DNA of 57,856 nt from Pseudomonadota bacterium (GTDB lineage Bacteria > Pseudomonadota > Gammaproteobacteria > Nitrosococcales > Methylophagaceae). Each line of letters begins with the position of its first letter. The first letter of the stretch is position 1. The notes below the pieces were generated by a model. The model did no database searches, was not told where the DNA came from, and saw nothing but the letters and a program-made list of their open reading frames with translations. Location: assembly GCA_030576275.1 (NCBI GenBank), contig JALIBN010000012.1:190507-248362 (forward strand). The letters run 5' to 3'. The position numbers and the translations under genes are program-made. Shown here piece by piece: positions 57,817 through 57,856 of the stretch.

Positions 57817-57844
57817 TTGACAGTTTAGTGAGAGCCTGTATAAT
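57817..57844 (+). promoter_or_regulatory. strong sigma70 promoter pointing out of the window
   Basis: Perfect TTGACA (57817-57822) and TATAAT (57839-57844) with 16 bases between. Its product lies beyond the end; a highly expressed gene such as another stable RNA is plausible. Confidence 0.7.
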
Positions 57845-57856
57845 TCTCGCTTCTTT

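Overview
The window looks like a chromosomal segment of a low-to-moderate GC gammaproteobacterium that is a methylotroph, most likely close to Methylophaga. Seen in the sequence: gammaproteobacterial gene orders (rpsU-yqeY-dnaG-rpoD-tRNA-Ile2, gpmI-envC-ctpA, ruvCAB followed by ybgC-tolQRAB-pal-cpoB), a pqqA gene for the PQQ precursor peptide, and a four-gene operon of tetrahydromethanopterin/methanofuran-type cofactor genes (AfpA/DmrB flavoprotein, DHPS-like DUF6513 protein, DUF447 protein, MfnB-like protein). PQQ plus tetrahydromethanopterin genes in a gammaproteobacterium points to methanol/formaldehyde metabolism. The genus is an inference.  Layout. 1-6.1 kb: alanine dehydrogenase, a membrane diguanylate cyclase, an exported glutathione peroxidase, a small membrane protein, a periplasmic single-Cache protein, a gene-poor stretch with a membrane-anchored Cys-rich protein, and a stand-alone pqqA with its own terminator. 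The pqqA stretch lies between two diverged copies of the region at the 3' end of tRNA-Ile2. 6.5-11.1 kb (minus): macromolecular-synthesis operon, with the tRNA 8 bases after rpoD. 11.1-16.2 kb: tsaD, a DUF2058 protein, plsY, folB-folK with convergent folM, and a MidA-type methyltransferase. 16.2-19.7 kb (minus): lipoprotein of unknown function, gpsA, secB, grxC, a rhodanese, and an ArsR regulator with two cysteines placed as in persulfide sensors. 19.9-25.4 kb (plus): gpmI, envC, ctpA, a DJ-1/YajL protein and a double-receiver protein. 25.3-28.6 kb: divergent metR/metE. 28.6-31.9 kb (minus): the cofactor operon. 32-39 kb: NDH-2-like dehydrogenase, cytochrome b561, gyrB, recF (which contains two parS sites), rubredoxin reductase and rubredoxin, followed by plus-strand oxyR. 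40.7-57.4 kb (plus): acetolactate-synthase-like enzyme plus aldehyde dehydrogenase, glnE, ilvE, yebC, ruvCAB, ybgC-tol-pal-cpoB, queE-queC. tRNA-Lys and a strong outgoing promoter close the window.  How they work together. Most genes are housekeeping. The accessory or lineage-specific signals are the orphan pqqA, the tRNA-flank duplication, the C1-cofactor operon, the ArsR/rhodanese/glutaredoxin group, the ALS-like/ALDH pair, and two short tandem-repeat events in the tol-pal region (a 10-bp duplication across the ybgC start and eight copies of an 8-bp unit between tolB and pal). The parS pair suggests the segment lies in the origin-proximal part of the chromosome, although dnaA and dnaN are not beside recF-gyrB.
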